From Turnera subulata (taxonomy: Eukaryota; Streptophyta; Magnoliopsida; Malpighiales; Passifloraceae): 64,000 bases of DNA. The notes beneath the pieces were generated by a model, which saw only the letters and a list, made by a program, of their open reading frames with translations, made no database searches and was not told where the DNA came from. This document shows, one piece after another, positions 54,501 to 64,000 of this stretch. The stretch is taken from positions 293,155 through 357,154 of the forward strand of contig JAKUCV010006140.1 of the NCBI GenBank assembly GCA_028386065.3. The letters run 5' to 3'. The position numbers and the translations under genes were made by a program. The stretch's first letter is position 1. Every line of letters starts with the position of its first letter.

Positions 54501-57500
54501 TTGCTTGCACAACTTTCTCTTCATATGTTCCCAAGTGTCAATTTTAGGCTTTCTTTGACGTACACGTTGCTCCTCAACTCTCTTCCACCATTGAAGTGGA
54601 GTGCCTTTCAATTTAAGCTTAACAAATACCACTTTTCTCTTTTCAACCAAAGGTTTCCACTCAAAATAATTCTCCAAACTTGCTTCCCAATCTAAATAGT
54701 CTTCCATATGCATCTTTCCAGAAAAATCTGAAACTTCTATCTTAATTCCACCACTATTCAGATCTAAAGCATGAACTAACCTCTCTTCAAGTACGCCTCC
54801 TGCTGCGTTGCCTGCAGCTCCAGCATTGTGAAAAGGGTTTTCTTCGTCAATGTCATCAACTTCCGTTGATTTCGCCCCTTGACTACCTTCCGGTATATCT
54901 GCAGGGTTGGTGTTGCCTTCCGGAATCTCCATTCGGGCTGCCACCGGTTCCTGTCGCCGTAGCGCACGCACATCTCGTGATAATGCTGCAACCTGACGCT
55001 GAAGCTCAACTAGGACATCATGCTGATTTTGATTCCCTTGCCCATGACCTTTACCTCTTCCTACCATGGTGTCGTTTCGCAAACCTATTTGCGAACATTT
55101 CCGCTCCGCTACCAATTGATGTAGGGTAGAGAATAGAATAGAGAAAAGAGAATCTAGCGGAATACGCAATCAGAATTGTTTAGGAACAATAATTTGATAA
55201 TTAGGGTTTAAAAACCACTTGAGACGTTTAGTCGAAACAAGATAATAATAAGCTACCGAAAACTAAAGCTAGCATAACCTATTTATACTAAAGAAAACCT
55301 AAATATAAAAGGAATACTATGCGTGAACAGTAACCGACTGCTACAGTAACCGACTGCTACAGTAACACGTAAATAGTAACCGTGAACAGTAACCGACCTA
55401 ACATAAAATAAAATTAAATAATAAAATTCTAATAATTATGCTCCTGCATCAATGACACAGAATGGCAAGAAGGGAAAACAAATAAACAGCAGAAGTTAGG
55501 CCTTCAAGACATTACATTGAGACTGGAAGAATAACATATATTTATTAGTTATAGGAATACCACAATCTGGAATAAGTTCGACTGAAAACTCTTCTATGTG
55601 ATCCTTGGCAAATATGCAAGCCCCTTGCAGCTTCCACTTTTCAAGGATGCGCTGGAAGTAACATAAATTCTATGCAGCAATCTTGCACATTAACATGTTT
55701 GATGGTGTTGTTCTTTTCTAATTTCAAATTTAATTTCAGTTTCCATCCAGTGTGACACAGATTATTGAGGACCAACGAGGATTTAATGATGACAACTTCT
55801 GATGACATAATCCCCCCCACTGATAGCAAACAAACACAATTGGATGATGAGGCCTGGTTGAACACTAATTTCTTGTAAATTCTAGCAAATGCAAGACATT
55901 TGATTTGCATGCTGTCATTTTCCAATGGAAAAAGGTACAGATGGATAATCTGTATACTGTAGACCAATATTCATGGCAAAAGGTACAGATTGATAATCTG
56001 TACACACACAGAGGAAATGTATTCAACATAGATTTTTCACATAATTAATGCTGTGCAAAAGACAACTACTGATGAGACTCAATTCCATATTGTAATCTGT
56101 TGCACACAGAAAATTTCTGGTTAAATGTTACCCCAAAGGCCATTACCGTCATGGCAGGGTCAGCAACTCCATCAACAAGAAGGGAATGGTCAAAGACACG
56201 ATAATTCAGATCCGGGAAAACTGATTCAAACATCTTCAATTGAATTCCTGAAACTACTCACTATCAACTTCTTAAAGCTTTTATATTGCGTCTTGGAGAA
56301 CTAATCTAGACATGTTCAATTGAATGATATCCTATACTTGCCATTCTTATCTATCTTCAACAATGGAATTTTCAAAAAGGCCACAAATAAGTCCTTTTGA
56401 TAACCTGTTTTCTGTTTCCACTTATCTCTTCTTTTTTTTCCAGGGATACAGACAGTTCACAAGAAACAGCAGCATTGTAATTTTTGTGACAAGCATGAGA
56501 GCCAAGCATTGAGCACCTAAAGTTTCTTTCAATAACAATCCAGGATGGATGCTATTAATCAGAATTAACAGATAGTAACTAATCTTGAACTTCCAGAAAA
56601 TGCCTTCTAAACTGGCACCTTTTATTCTATCTTCTGACATTTTCTACAATATGGTACAAAATAAGCACCCATATGCAGTGGATGTGATGCTCTACCATAT
56701 TTTTAACTAAGATTTGTTTTTCAAATTCTGCTCCAGGAGAAGAAAATTGCTTCACTTCCACCTAAAACTCATCTATTCAAAGGACCAAGTAGTACCCTAA
56801 GACATCTTAAAACTAAAACGCATAGGCAAAAAGAGAATCGAGATTTCGCATGCCAAATTAATCTGCAAAGGGAAGTAAGAGACCAAAAACAGAGCGTTGA
56901 GTATGAAATATAAAGTTCTTGAGCAATGTGTAACCTCAAGAGAATATTCTTTTAGTACATCCATGAGTAGCCATGTGTAGCCATGCTCGCCATTAAATAA
57001 ATCTCTTAGTAACATGAAAAAAGGATATATACCTCAGGGATTGGTTGTTGAATCACAGACTCAACAGCAACCACCATCGCTTGCACAAAATCATCCCCTC
57101 CACTTCCAATTGCAGTAAACCCTCTAACAGTGGGATACGAGTTTACCTGGCAAGTGAGAAATGTTGCTACTAAGTCAAGACGCGCATCACTAATTATGAC
57201 AGTCGCACACAAACCATTCTGAAACTCCAGTTAACGAAAGTAAAAAATGTAGACTGTATACTCTAACACCCATAAGCAACAACCTTCACCAGTCTGCAAT
57301 TTAGTATTTGATGACAGAATTGCCGACCTCTACGACTCTAAGCTAATAAACAACGAGCAGCAAATGGAAGATTAAGGCAGGCCTCCTACCTTCTTGTCCA
57401 ACGCGAGCCATTCATTACTAGAATCATCTGTTACTGTGCCTCCAAAGACCAAATTCGTGGTCTGCCCAACCCTCCCTTCTGTCTTTGACACCTCTGAATC

Positions 57501-58082
57501 CAACACCAACAAGATCAGCAACAATAACAACAACTGATAGCAGGAGGAAGAAGAATATGTAACATAACTCAAAACGACAACGTAATCCAGTAGCATCGTT
57601 TACATTCCCCAAATAAAACCATCAACCAAACCACGCATGCAGTATATAAGTTAAGGCGCCATTTACAAAAATCCAATTCAAATAAGTAAAAAAAAAAAAA
57701 ACTAACAAAGCCGCCAATTCACGCAACCAACTCCAAAAAGGAACATAGTAGTATATGAAGGGAAAAGTTGAGAAACAGACGAACCGGAGATGGCTTTCAG
57801 TACGGCTTCCTGAGGAGGTTCGTCCTCGGCTCTACTCCCGTCATTACTCGAGCAATTAAGCGGCCGCGAAAAGTGTAAATCACGAGACCTAATACTTCCC
57901 CTACTTCTTCCTCCTCCCCCTCTGCCGTCGCTACTACTAACGCCGCCACCGCTACAGAATCCGCCGCAGCTGGATCTACGGTTGGAGAATCCTATGGTGA
58001 GGGACGGGAGAGAATGGAGGGCCGTCCCTCTCATCCACGGCTCCGCGATGACCACGGCTCTGAGAACGCTCCTGCTCGCCAT
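51517..58082 (-). CDS. DUF493/YbeD-like (UPF0250) protein, probably plastid-targeted; five exons
   Basis: Coding exons (minus strand) are 58082-57785, 57493-57390, 57146-57033, 52027-51944 and 51573-51517, giving 657 bases or 218 residues with stop. Every junction is GT-AG and the phases agree. Residues 1-80 are rich in Ser, Arg and Gly with few acidic residues, like a chloroplast transit peptide. Residues ~95-134 contain AIS-EVSKTEGRVG and GGTVTDDSSNEW. The DUF493 domain (about 134-218) contains YPTVRGFTAIG, GGDDFVQAM, SSRGKYVSVN and QAVYNAMRRDDRMKYFL. The bacterial relative YbeD is a small protein with a ferredoxin-like fold of unclear role, so no function is claimed here. The fourth intron is about 5.0 kb because it houses a gag-only LTR element. 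Exon assignments are by eye; the family call is confident. Confidence 0.88.
52772..53100 (-). repeat. 3' LTR of the TR-GAG-like element
   Basis: 329 bp, beginning (minus strand) TGATGCAGGAGC. It contains repeats of the phrase gtaaccgactgctacag / cgtgaacagtaacc. The gag frame ends a few codons inside it. Confidence 0.9.
53085..55067 (-). pseudogene. Gag of the TR-GAG-like element, with in-frame stops
   Basis: One frame runs about 660 codons from the ATG at 55067 to a stop at 53085. The N-terminus is Gln-rich and probably coiled-coil, followed by a retrotransposon gag core (WEASLENYFEWKPL, YLSGMN) and a CCHC knuckle (CFICGEKGHFSYSC near 53955-53995). An acidic linker and a C-terminal part ending GRGKINLQ-like and PEGIDAGA follow. 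Four in-frame stops interrupt it, at 54330, about 54244, about 53860 and 53541. At least three look like C-to-T changes (CGA or CAR to stop). No frameshift was seen, so decay is by substitution only. Confidence 0.88.
55117..55451 (-). repeat. 5' LTR of the TR-GAG-like element
   Basis: 335 bp. It differs from the left LTR by a short deletion/insertion near agagaatctagcggaatacg and by an extra ccgactgctacagtaa unit. Confidence 0.9.
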
Positions 58083-58374
58083 TTGCTTTTGGGTTGTCTC
58101 TGTCTGGTTAAGTTTTTTCAGTGAAACGAAGAATTGTTGTTATTAACTTATTATTCAGTTTCTGTTTGTTTTTTCTTTCCTTTTTTTCTAGGGAGAAGAA
58201 GATAATTAATCCGGGGTTTTTGTGTCGGACTCGGACGAGTTTATATATCTCTTCTAGTTCTAGCTGTGAGTTTACTGGGTTATACACCGTCCATTTCTAT
58301 CAAACGAGATTTTTTCTTTTTTTCTCTTTTGGCAGTGCTGACGTGTGTTTCCGTAGTCGATTACGGGACGTAAC
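58083..58374 (-). other. Putative 5' UTR and promoter of the DUF493-like gene
   Basis: About 290 bases between the start codon and the hAT-type MITE. No clear TATA box in the right orientation could be chosen with confidence. The sequence is T-rich as given. Confidence 0.3.
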
Positions 58375-58804
58375 CATAGTTATCAGACCCGGCCCGGGCA
58401 CAGACCCAGAAAAGGCCCTGGGTCACGGTTCAGTGGTCGAACCGTATTCGAACCGGAGGTTCAATATAATTGACCCAGAATAATAATTGTTAAATAATTA
58501 ATTATTTGAATCTAAATATATTGATATTATTTATATTTTGATAATAAAAAATAAATATAAATTCTTAATTTCTATTAGATAATACAATTTTTATCCAAAA
58601 AATTAATTTTTTGTGTTTTGTGATATATAAATGACCCGATCCGGATTATTGGTTCATCCGGGTCGTCACAAAACCAGCCGGGTCAACGGGCTTTACACTG
58701 TTCACTTGCTGATCCGAGTCAACATTTCTTAAAACCTAAAATAGGCTGTGGGTCATGGTTCAACCGGTCGAACCGGACGGGCCGGGCCGGGTTTGATAAC
58801 TATG
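58375..58804. mobile_element. hAT-type MITE, 430 bp
   Basis: Terminal inverted repeats of about 20 bases (catagttatcagacccggcc and its partner ending gataactatg) are flanked by a perfect 8-bp target duplication GACGTAAC (58367-58374 and 58805-58812). The 8-bp duplication and CA..TG ends indicate the hAT superfamily. The interior contains several gaccc/gggtc and gaaccgg phrases and an AT-rich middle. There is no coding capacity. Confidence 0.9.
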
Positions 58805-60153
58805 GACGTAACAATTGCGGGGAGGGGGAGCTGCTCGGTTCAGCGGATGGATTGGGCTTCGTATGGACGGAACTGTAGGATTTAACCGGATGAGACCAAT
58901 TAATTCAAGAGTCTTGATTTTTTTTTCCTAAAACAAATAATATTAGAATTTTTATTACGGGCTTGAAGGATAAAAAAGAAAAGAGAGAGGAAGAACCATT
59001 TCGCAAATAATTTTTGTTATTTTCACATAGAAGCTGGAAGCTATTATATCCTATGATAATTTATGCATATCTTTTTTCATTCCAATATATTTTTTTTGTA
59101 TAACTTAAATGAGAAATGTTATTTTCTAATTTATGTGTTGAAATACTTTTTATGTCATAGAATTAAAATTTATGAGGGTATTTGCATATATAATGAAGTA
59201 TTTTATAGATTATTCTTGATTTTTTGTTCAACTTCAGAGTTGGCCAGCGCAAATCATCGAATTCAAAAAGCACTCACAATGAGATTTAGAGAGATGGGGT
59301 TCAAACTCTCAATGAGAGTGATGACGGAACCTCAACCAACCAAGCCAATTTAATTGGAAAATTATATTGTACAATAGTAATTATTTTTCTTTCTCAAATT
59401 TTTTTATAGAAAATAAAATAGGACTACTTCTCTGACAGTTTGTTTCGTCTCCAAATTTTTCTTTTTTATCTTATAATTTTTATTAATTTATTTTATGTAA
59501 TTTTCAGTAAACTAATTTGTTTTATATTACATGATATGTTATTTGTCGTATATAATTGTCATATTCATTACTTTTTAAATTAGACAATAGATTGTGAAGA
59601 CATGAAGTGGTTTATGATAAAATAGGGTGGTTTTTAATAAAATAATTTAAGCACACCGACAATTTAAATTTCGTATTGTCCCATTGGATGTTGGAGATGT
59701 CACTGAGATCGAGGATAGTTGGTAAATTTTTAACTCCAAGCAAAAAAGATTAATATAAAAAGGTACTTGATCGGGTTAAACCCCAACCAAGTTCCTCTCA
59801 TTCACACTACGGATAAATAAATTTATGAATGAGCAAAATTCATATTATAACCACATGTTTGGTTAATTTGTTGGCTAATTTGTTGTCCTTTCATCAAATA
59901 TCACCATCATTTTTCATACAATGAGAAAAAAAAAATGAACTGTTAGGGTTTTTGTCGACGCCTTATTACAGTTTTGCCCATCACCCCCCCTAGCTGATCT
60001 AACATTTTAGTACAATGTTTCTCTGATTCTCTACCACAAATCAAAGGCCAAGTTCCTTCTCTTCTTTATCCACCTCGATTCATATTTGTGAGTGTGGTTA
60101 CCTTATTAAGGCTCTTGTTCAATTTTCTTTTAGATCTGGCAATTATTGTTATT
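58805..60153. other. AT-rich intergenic region
   Basis: No gene is supported. A short open frame of 96 codons (59063-59353) lies in AT-rich DNA and lacks motifs. Sequence around 59245-59340 (gcactcacaatgagattt and ggggttcaaactctc) looks like a dispersed repeat but could not be classified. Confidence 0.45.
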
Positions 60154-61809
60154 TGTGAGGATCCGACCAAAAATTAATTTGATCTCTCACTACATCAAAG
60201 GAGTCGCCACCCGAATTTTATTTAGGACAAAATTCAGGGAAAATTCTTGGCATCCATTACCCGCAGCAACCAGTCATAGTGAACCATAGAAGTAGGATTC
60301 GAAGGTTCGTCACAGATGGGAAGGTGTTAGGCACCCATCCGTGTTGGGACGAAATCATGTGCAATTGGAGATCAGTGTATGCCTTATGCACAAACAGCAC
60401 AATAACAAAAGACAGAAAACAAAAAAAAAATAAAAGACAAAAAAAACACATAATTGAGCTTGAGATTCCACCACTAGAATCCACCTACGTACTCCGGCGA
60501 CCGGATTCAAAGCTCACGTAATTCTTACATGGCATCACAACAACACACAATGCACAACACAACAAACGATGAAGTGACATCACAGCAACATTAACATTAC
60601 CACAGCAACATCGATGTCAAAGCCATAACATTAACATCACAACCACAACATCGACATCACAGTAATATCGCAACAACACAACACAACTCACCAGCTAGCG
60701 ACATCACAGTAATATCAACATCATAATAGTAATATCAACATCATAACAACAACATCAATATCATAGCAGCAACATTAACATCACAGCATCAACTCAACAC
60801 ACAACAACACAACATAAACAAAATTTGGCTTGCATCTTGTTTTCAGACCGAGACTACTTATGTACCCGTGTGAACCGGGTCAAAGCCACGTAGTTTTAAC
60901 ACAGATTCACATAAAATCAAAGAATCATCATCAGCAGCATCACAACACGGCAGCAAAAATCAAATTAAAGGCTTAGGGTTACCTCTTGAAGCCCTCCGCT
61001 TGCTCCCGTTTGCTTTTCGCTTCTTCAACAGAATCTTGGCTCGATTTCAATTGAAAACTGGTACTAAAGTAGGTCGAATCAGCATCTAGAGTCAACAACA
61101 AAGTTGTAGATCTCTCTCTTAGCTTTCCATAGACACCAAGAATGTAGCAATCTGATGTTTGTAGCTTGAGATATTGTGATTTTTCTGCAACTGCATAGGG
61201 AAGAAAGCTCCTCCCAGGTTTGGACTCTTTTCTCCAACGATTTGCTCCGATTGGCCTCCTTCTTGTAACCCACTTGCTCTCCTCTTGCTACTAGGTTGTT
61301 GCTACTCCTCTCCACAAAATATCTCCAGAAAATCAGCTCCTTTAATGCCTCCTATACTCAATGAACAAGGATTTCTCCAAGCACTCTAAGCTTATGGGTG
61401 TGTAGAGAATAATTCTAATGTGTGTCCCTATTGTGTGTAATGGGGGGTCTATTTATAGTGTTCAATATTAATCTAAGGATCGAGATTGAACCCCTAAATC
61501 TGACGGTTGTGGGTTAGGAATAGAAAAAGAAGGAAAAAAGAAGATTCTGGAACCTTTGACCGCCATAGCCCCGGCGGTCATTTCGTGACGACCGCCAGGG
61601 CTTGGCGGTCCTCTCTCAAAGCCCGCCGATGGCGGCGGACATGGACTGCGCAATTTTTCCTCTTTTCTTACTTTTTCTCCTCCAATCCGGTTCCTAGTTA
61701 GTTTCCACGCCTTCTAGAGTATTCCCTGTCCTTGAAAACACCCTAAACTTGTCTCCTACTCCACTACTTTTCCTCTTTATCAATTATACATCAAATTATT
61801 CCTCTTTTC
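60154..61809 (-). repeat. LTR-like dispersed repeat (unclassified)
   Basis: The left edge begins TGTGAGGATCCG. Shortly after lie ggagtcgccacc (reverse complement of a Tat/Ogre-like primer-binding phrase) and ggaaggtgttaggcaccc, phrases I associate with plant LTR elements. On the minus strand there is a TATA box (ctataaataga, near 61449) followed by leader-like sequence and a possible donor (caagaggtaacc near 60982). A CAACA/ACATCA-rich minisatellite fills 60535-60820. The right edge and target duplication could not be established. Confidence 0.35.
60535..60820. repeat. Imperfect ACATCA/CAACA minisatellite
   Basis: Runs of acatcac, aacaac and acatcataa-type units, including two near-identical copies of taatatcaacatcata (about 60711 and 60729). 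No phase is preserved for long. Confidence 0.75.
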
Positions 61810-62388
61810 TGATACGGCAACACTACCAGAACAAAGCTAGATAGCACCTCCTAATCAATCCAAGTCTCCAAGATCAGCAACCAAATTCAACCAATTAGGG
61901 TTTCAGCAATTACCTCTATCACCTCAAAACAAAACAAAGTTGTTAAGCAACAATAGAGTAATAACAGCTAGGAATCTTGTAAACGCCACAAGTAATTTAA
62001 TCACTTGATAAGTAAACACAATCCCTCAAATAAACAAGAAGAAATCAATTCTACTTGCAAATAACCAAGGTAATAAAAACCTCAAACTTTTATTCTCAAA
62101 TCTCAATGTGTTATAAAAATAACCTAAGGTGCCTATTTATAGGCATCCCAAGTCGGCCACCTCCTCTTCAAAGTTGGCCACCTCCTCTAGAAAACCTAAG
62201 GCCTAAGTCGGCCACTAAACCTAGATGGACTAGGTTTTGACTCTTTTAATCCAACAACAAATTGGACTAATTAAAACCCTACAGAAATATCTAAAGCTCA
62301 TAATTGTTTATGACCCAAATAACAATACCCAAATAAATGAATAAAAACCTTTGCCGAAATTTAAATTATTGTTTATAATAAATCGACA
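61810..62388 (-). repeat. 3' LTR of the gypsy element
   Basis: The right-hand (5') edge is uncertain: a TGTCGATT start at 62388 is plausible, but an earlier start near 62430 overlapping the pol end cannot be excluded. The left edge reads (minus strand) gttgccgtatca. A TATA box (cctataaatagg, near 62131-62142) is present. Confidence 0.6.
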
Positions 62389-62401
62389 ACTCTATTGAAA
62401 A

Positions 62402-63835
62402 CTAAAAGGGATATGTCGACATAGGGCCCACATGCTCCTCAAAAGGATTCGTCCTCGAATCTAAGCCTGCATTGTCAAAGGGAGAAAGATCAGCAACATT
62501 GAAAGTAGCACTCACAGCATACTCACCAGGTAGATCTATCTTATAAGCATTGTCATTGATGCGCTCCAACACTTGAAAAGGGCCATCCCCTCGCTGATCC
62601 AACTTAGACTTCCTGTGATGAGGAAACCTCTCATTCCTAAAGTGCACCCAAACCCAATCTCCAGGTTCAAGCTTAACAACCTTCCATCCACGATTAGCTC
62701 GTTGTGCCACTTTAGTATTCTTCTCCTCAATGTGCTTTCGAGCTTTCTCATGAATAGTCTTAACCAACTTAGCTCTTTGATGCCCATCGATATTAACAAT
62801 CTCTTTCAAAGGTAAAGGCAACAAATCCAAAGGGGTTAGTGGATTAAAACCATACACAATCTCAAACGGAGAATAACCTGTAGAAGAATGAATGCTCCTA
62901 TTATAAGCAAACTCAATCAATGGCAAACAATCTTCCCAAGTTTTCAAGTTTTTGCCCACTACAACACGCAATAAAGATCCTAAAGTTCTATTAACCACTT
63001 CGGTTTGACCATCAGTTTGAGGATGAGAAGCAGTAGAAAACAACAACTTGGTCCCTAACTTACTCTATGAAACTCGCCAGAAGTGACTTAAGAACTTAGT
63101 ATCCCTATCAGAAACAATTGTCCTAGGAATGCCATGCAAACGAACTACATCCCTAAAGAACAAATCAGCAATATGTGAAGCATCATCAGTTTTATGACAA
63201 GCAATAAAATGAGCCATTTTACTAAACCTATCAACAACAACAAAGATGCTATCACGACCTTTCCGTGTCCTAGGTAATCCAACCACAAAGTCCATAGATA
63301 AATCAGTCCAAGGAACATCAGGAACAGGTAAAGGAGTGTACAACCCATGAGGTTGCACCCTAGATTTGGCGTGTCGACAAGTAACACACCCATTACAAAC
63401 CTGCTCAACATTCTTCTTCATATTAGGCCAATAAAAGTGTTCCCGCAGAATGTCAAGAGTTTTAGCAATACCAAAGTGACCCATCAAGCCACCATCATGA
63501 GATTCCCTAACCAAAAGTCCACGCATAGAACAAGCAGGAATGCAAAGTTTATTCTCACAAAATAGATACCCATCATCTCTATAAAACTTTTGAAAACCAG
63601 ATTGTTCACATGCATCATACACATTAGCAAAGTCAGGATCAGATTTATACAAGTCCTTAATATACTCAAATCCAATCAATTTAGAGCTAAGAGAAGAGAT
63701 TAGAGCATACCTCCCAGATAATGCATCAGCAATCACATTATCCTTACCTTGCTTGTAGCGCACCACATAAGGGAATGTCTCAATGAATTCCAGCCACTTG
63801 GCTGTAAGTTTCCTAAAAGCTATTACGACACTCAT
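62402..63835 (-). pseudogene. RNase H end, integrase and C-terminal tail of the gypsy element
   Basis: The frame begins inside RNase H ([28 protein letters not shown]). It continues through the integrase HHCC region (about 63350-63470) and the DDE core (MDFVVGLP near 63290, SDRDTKF near 63110, and the TDGQTEVVNR segment near 63000). It ends with a C-terminal tail (RGDGPFQVLERINDNAYKIDLPGEY and NVADLSPFD) at 62402. A single in-frame TAG near 63064 replaces the Trp usual here (TGG to TAG). Both halves are otherwise in the same frame. The start is not a real start codon; it is where the copia insertion cuts the gene. Confidence 0.88.
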
Positions 63836-63837
63836 AA

Positions 63838-64000
63838 TGAGCTAGACATGCAGCGGAAGCTAGGAAACTAAACCAAGAACCACATGTGAAGCATATAAAC
63901 CGTATAACAAAATTTCGTACCTTGTTCGGTTGAGGTCTTTCACCCAACTGCTGGAACGAATCAGTTAGAGCAAGAAGAAGACCTGCTCCTCTACGGTATC
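63838..64000 (-). mobile_element. Copia LTR end, minus strand, running off the window
   Basis: Reverse complement matches the 3' part of the LTRs of elements 1 and 2: gataccgtagaggagcagg, then gttgggtgaaagacc and cttccgctgcatg. It is clearly more diverged. The terminus reads TGAGCTAGACATGCAGCGG in the given orientation. The other end is beyond 64000. Confidence 0.75.

Larger units (their letters stand above)
52772..55451 (-). mobile_element. Gag-only (TR-GAG-like) gypsy LTR element inside intron 4
   Basis: LTRs run 52772-53100 and 55117-55451, with termini TGATG/CATCA and a perfect target duplication ATGAC (52767-52771, 55452-55456). Read on the minus strand the 5' LTR is the right-hand one. 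Next come the primer-binding site (TGGTAGCGGAGCGGAA, 55099-55114), a gag frame and a purine-rich gcctgagggga before the 3' LTR. There is no protease, RT or integrase. It fits plant TR-GAG elements, which carry gag but depend on partners for pol. Confidence 0.9.
61810..63837 (-). mobile_element. Ty3/gypsy element, 3' part, cut by a copia insertion
   Basis: Read on the minus strand, the end of RNase H, integrase and a C-terminal tail are followed by a 3' LTR ending at 61810. At 63838 the frame stops abruptly where a copia LTR begins, so the rest lies beyond the window if it exists. The flank beyond the LTR is TTTTC. Confidence 0.85.

Noticed and set aside
60190..60215. Primer-binding site of a minus-strand Tat/Ogre element (reverse complement of ggagtcgccacc)
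   Set aside because: No LTR terminus ending in CA lies next to it on the minus strand, so the phrase is probably part of a larger repeat.

Overview
This is nuclear DNA of a higher plant, probably a eudicot. The evidence is AT-rich intergenic sequence, an intron-bearing nuclear gene for a plastid-type protein, and many plant-type LTR retrotransposons (Ty1/copia, Ty3/gypsy chromovirus-like, Tat/Ogre-like non-autonomous elements, a TR-GAG-like element and a 5S-carrying TRIM). MITEs, a SINE-like fold-back and a long-TIR transposon are also present. Only one host gene can be followed from start to stop: a five-exon minus-strand gene for a 218-residue DUF493/YbeD-like (UPF0250) protein at 51517-58082. 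Most of the remaining sequence is nested mobile DNA.

Layout. 1-1597: AT-rich flank, one possible exon of an unknown gene, then host sequence cut by a copia element. 1598-9928: copia element 1, both LTRs present, coding region broken. 9929-10784: host sequence with a MITE and a short tandem duplication. 10785-16308: a 5'-truncated, stop-riddled gypsy chromovirus with its 3' LTR. 16309-30029: low-complexity internal DNA of large non-autonomous LTR elements, one in plus orientation ending in an LTR near 19570 and one in minus orientation starting at the LTR 29661-30029. This stretch carries a SINE-like triple fold-back, a Cassandra-like TRIM whose LTR contains 5S rRNA sequence, and a long minus-strand gypsy LTR.

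30035-48418 appears to be a large long-TIR (Mutator-like) transposon, later split by copia element 2 (31816-39663, TSD TCCTC, one long open gag-pol frame) and by a 7.8-kb Tat/Ogre-type LARD (39878-47648, TSD AGACT). 48500-49907 repeats 46704-48302 almost exactly, lacks one 200-bp unit, and ends at a single N, so it may be an assembly or haplotype duplication.

49909-58082 is the DUF493 locus. Its fourth intron (minus strand) holds a gag-only LTR element (52772-55451, TSD ATGAC). A 430-bp hAT-type MITE with an 8-bp TSD lies about 290 bp upstream of the start codon. 60154-61809 looks like a long LTR-like repeat. 61810-63837 is the 3' part of a minus-strand gypsy element, cut at its RNase H/integrase boundary by another copia LTR that runs off the window.

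The most unusual signals are a leader array of self-complementary dodecamers shared by both copia elements, an identical frameshifting RNase H deletion in both, the 5S-carrying TRIM with a mismatched right end, and the long-TIR element with possible captured exons. Coordinates and motifs were read by eye; no alignments or searches were run.
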